From: Pseudomonadales bacterium
GTDB taxonomy: Bacteria > Pseudomonadota > Gammaproteobacteria > Pseudomonadales > Azotimanducaceae
Reading direction: 5' to 3'
Length of the DNA: 15,099 nt
Assembly: GCA_022448765.1 (NCBI GenBank)
Contig: JAKUTI010000040.1
Span: 1-15,099 of the forward strand
The notes below the pieces were generated by a model that was not told the DNA's origin, ran no database searches, and was given only the letters and a program-made list of their open reading frames with translations. The translations under genes and the position numbers were made by a program. Below, piece by piece: positions 14,853 through 15,099 of the stretch (position 1 is the stretch's first letter; the number at the start of each line of letters is the position of its first letter).

Positions 14853-15099
14853 TTGAGTCGCTCGGTTCGAGTCGCGCTGCTACTCGCCGTCACCGTTCTA
14901 GCTTGTCTTGCCGTGTTGCAGGCTGTAGGAAGAATTTCCTCTGCGAACCTCGGCGAATTGGAACCGGCAATCAACGAGTTCTTGGTTCCCTATGGTGTTT
15001 CAATTGAGGCGGCTACGGGCGGATGGAATCGCCTCAATCCGACGGTCACTGCCGACCGAGTTACTTTCGCAGGAGGGCGATTGAACGAAGTCTTTTTCG
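14853..15099 (+). CDS. yhdP: YhdP/AsmA-like envelope protein, N-terminal fragment
   Basis: The first 82 codons of a gene run off the right edge. It starts with TTG at 14853, well served by AGGGGAG at 14842-14848. The product opens with a signal-anchor helix (about residues 5-25, VRVALLLAVTVLACLAVLQ), then LGELEPAINEFLVPYGVSIE and ATGGWNRLNPTVTADRVTF. This is the pattern at the N-terminus of YhdP (DUF3971/AsmA-like) proteins, very long envelope proteins that bridge inner and outer membrane and take part in phospholipid transport to the outer membrane. yhdP follows rng in many Gammaproteobacteria, which supports the name. The rest of the gene, and thus the length, is not visible. Confidence 0.8.
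   Translation, partial: MSRSVRVALLLAVTVLACLAVLQAVGRISSANLGELEPAINEFLVPYGVSIEAATGGWNRLNPTVTADRVTFAGGRLNEVFF

Overview
The window reads as part of a gammaproteobacterial chromosome. The main evidence is the block gatB-gatA-gatC <- -> mreB-mreC-mreD-maf-rng-yhdP, which matches the conserved Gammaproteobacteria arrangement (gatCAB divergent from mreBCD in Pseudomonas; maf, rng and yhdP after mreD in many members). Base composition is balanced and does not change visibly between the two halves. The left half (lipid oxidation, thiolase, DUF35 protein, flavoprotein) would suit an environmental, perhaps marine, gammaproteobacterium. That placement is inference.

Left half (1-6702). On the minus strand, a PhyH-type Fe(II)/2-oxoglutarate oxygenase (2090-1257) is followed by a TTG-started gene (1128 to beyond position 1). 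The latter joins a membrane di-iron sterol desaturase/fatty acid hydroxylase domain in frame to the beginning of a GH3-type acyl-adenylating domain. This is the most unusual item in the window. Divergent from them is a three-helix membrane protein with a DUF1499 domain (2272-2997). Its tail overlaps by 4 nt the tail of a small YfcE/MJ0936-type metallophosphoesterase (3479-2994). Upstream of the phosphoesterase on the minus strand lie an SCP-x-type thiolase (4699-3554) and its DUF35 zinc-ribbon/OB partner (5136-4711), with a strong hairpin between thiolase and phosphoesterase. A two-Rossmann FAD/NADP oxidoreductase (5446-6702) faces the other way across a 309-bp non-coding gap.

Right half (6853-15099). 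gatC, gatA and gatB form a tightly overlapping minus-strand operon for the tRNA-dependent amidotransferase. Across a 186-bp divergent control region, mreB, mreC and mreD encode the rod-shape elongasome core. They are followed, with overlapping junctions, by maf (nucleotide pyrophosphatase) and rng (RNase G). After a 132-bp gap, the first 82 codons of a YhdP/AsmA-like envelope protein run off the right edge.

Points for a second look: the hydroxylase-GH3 fusion and its PhyH partner; mreC, which has no ATG/GTG/TTG before its membrane helix and seems to start at ATT, or carries a one-base error; a hairpin between thiolase and phosphoesterase; an operator-like inverted repeat in the PhyH/DUF1499 divergent region; and an RNase G that lacks a motif usual for the family. 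I saw no tRNA, rRNA, CRISPR array, insertion sequence, integrase or attachment site.
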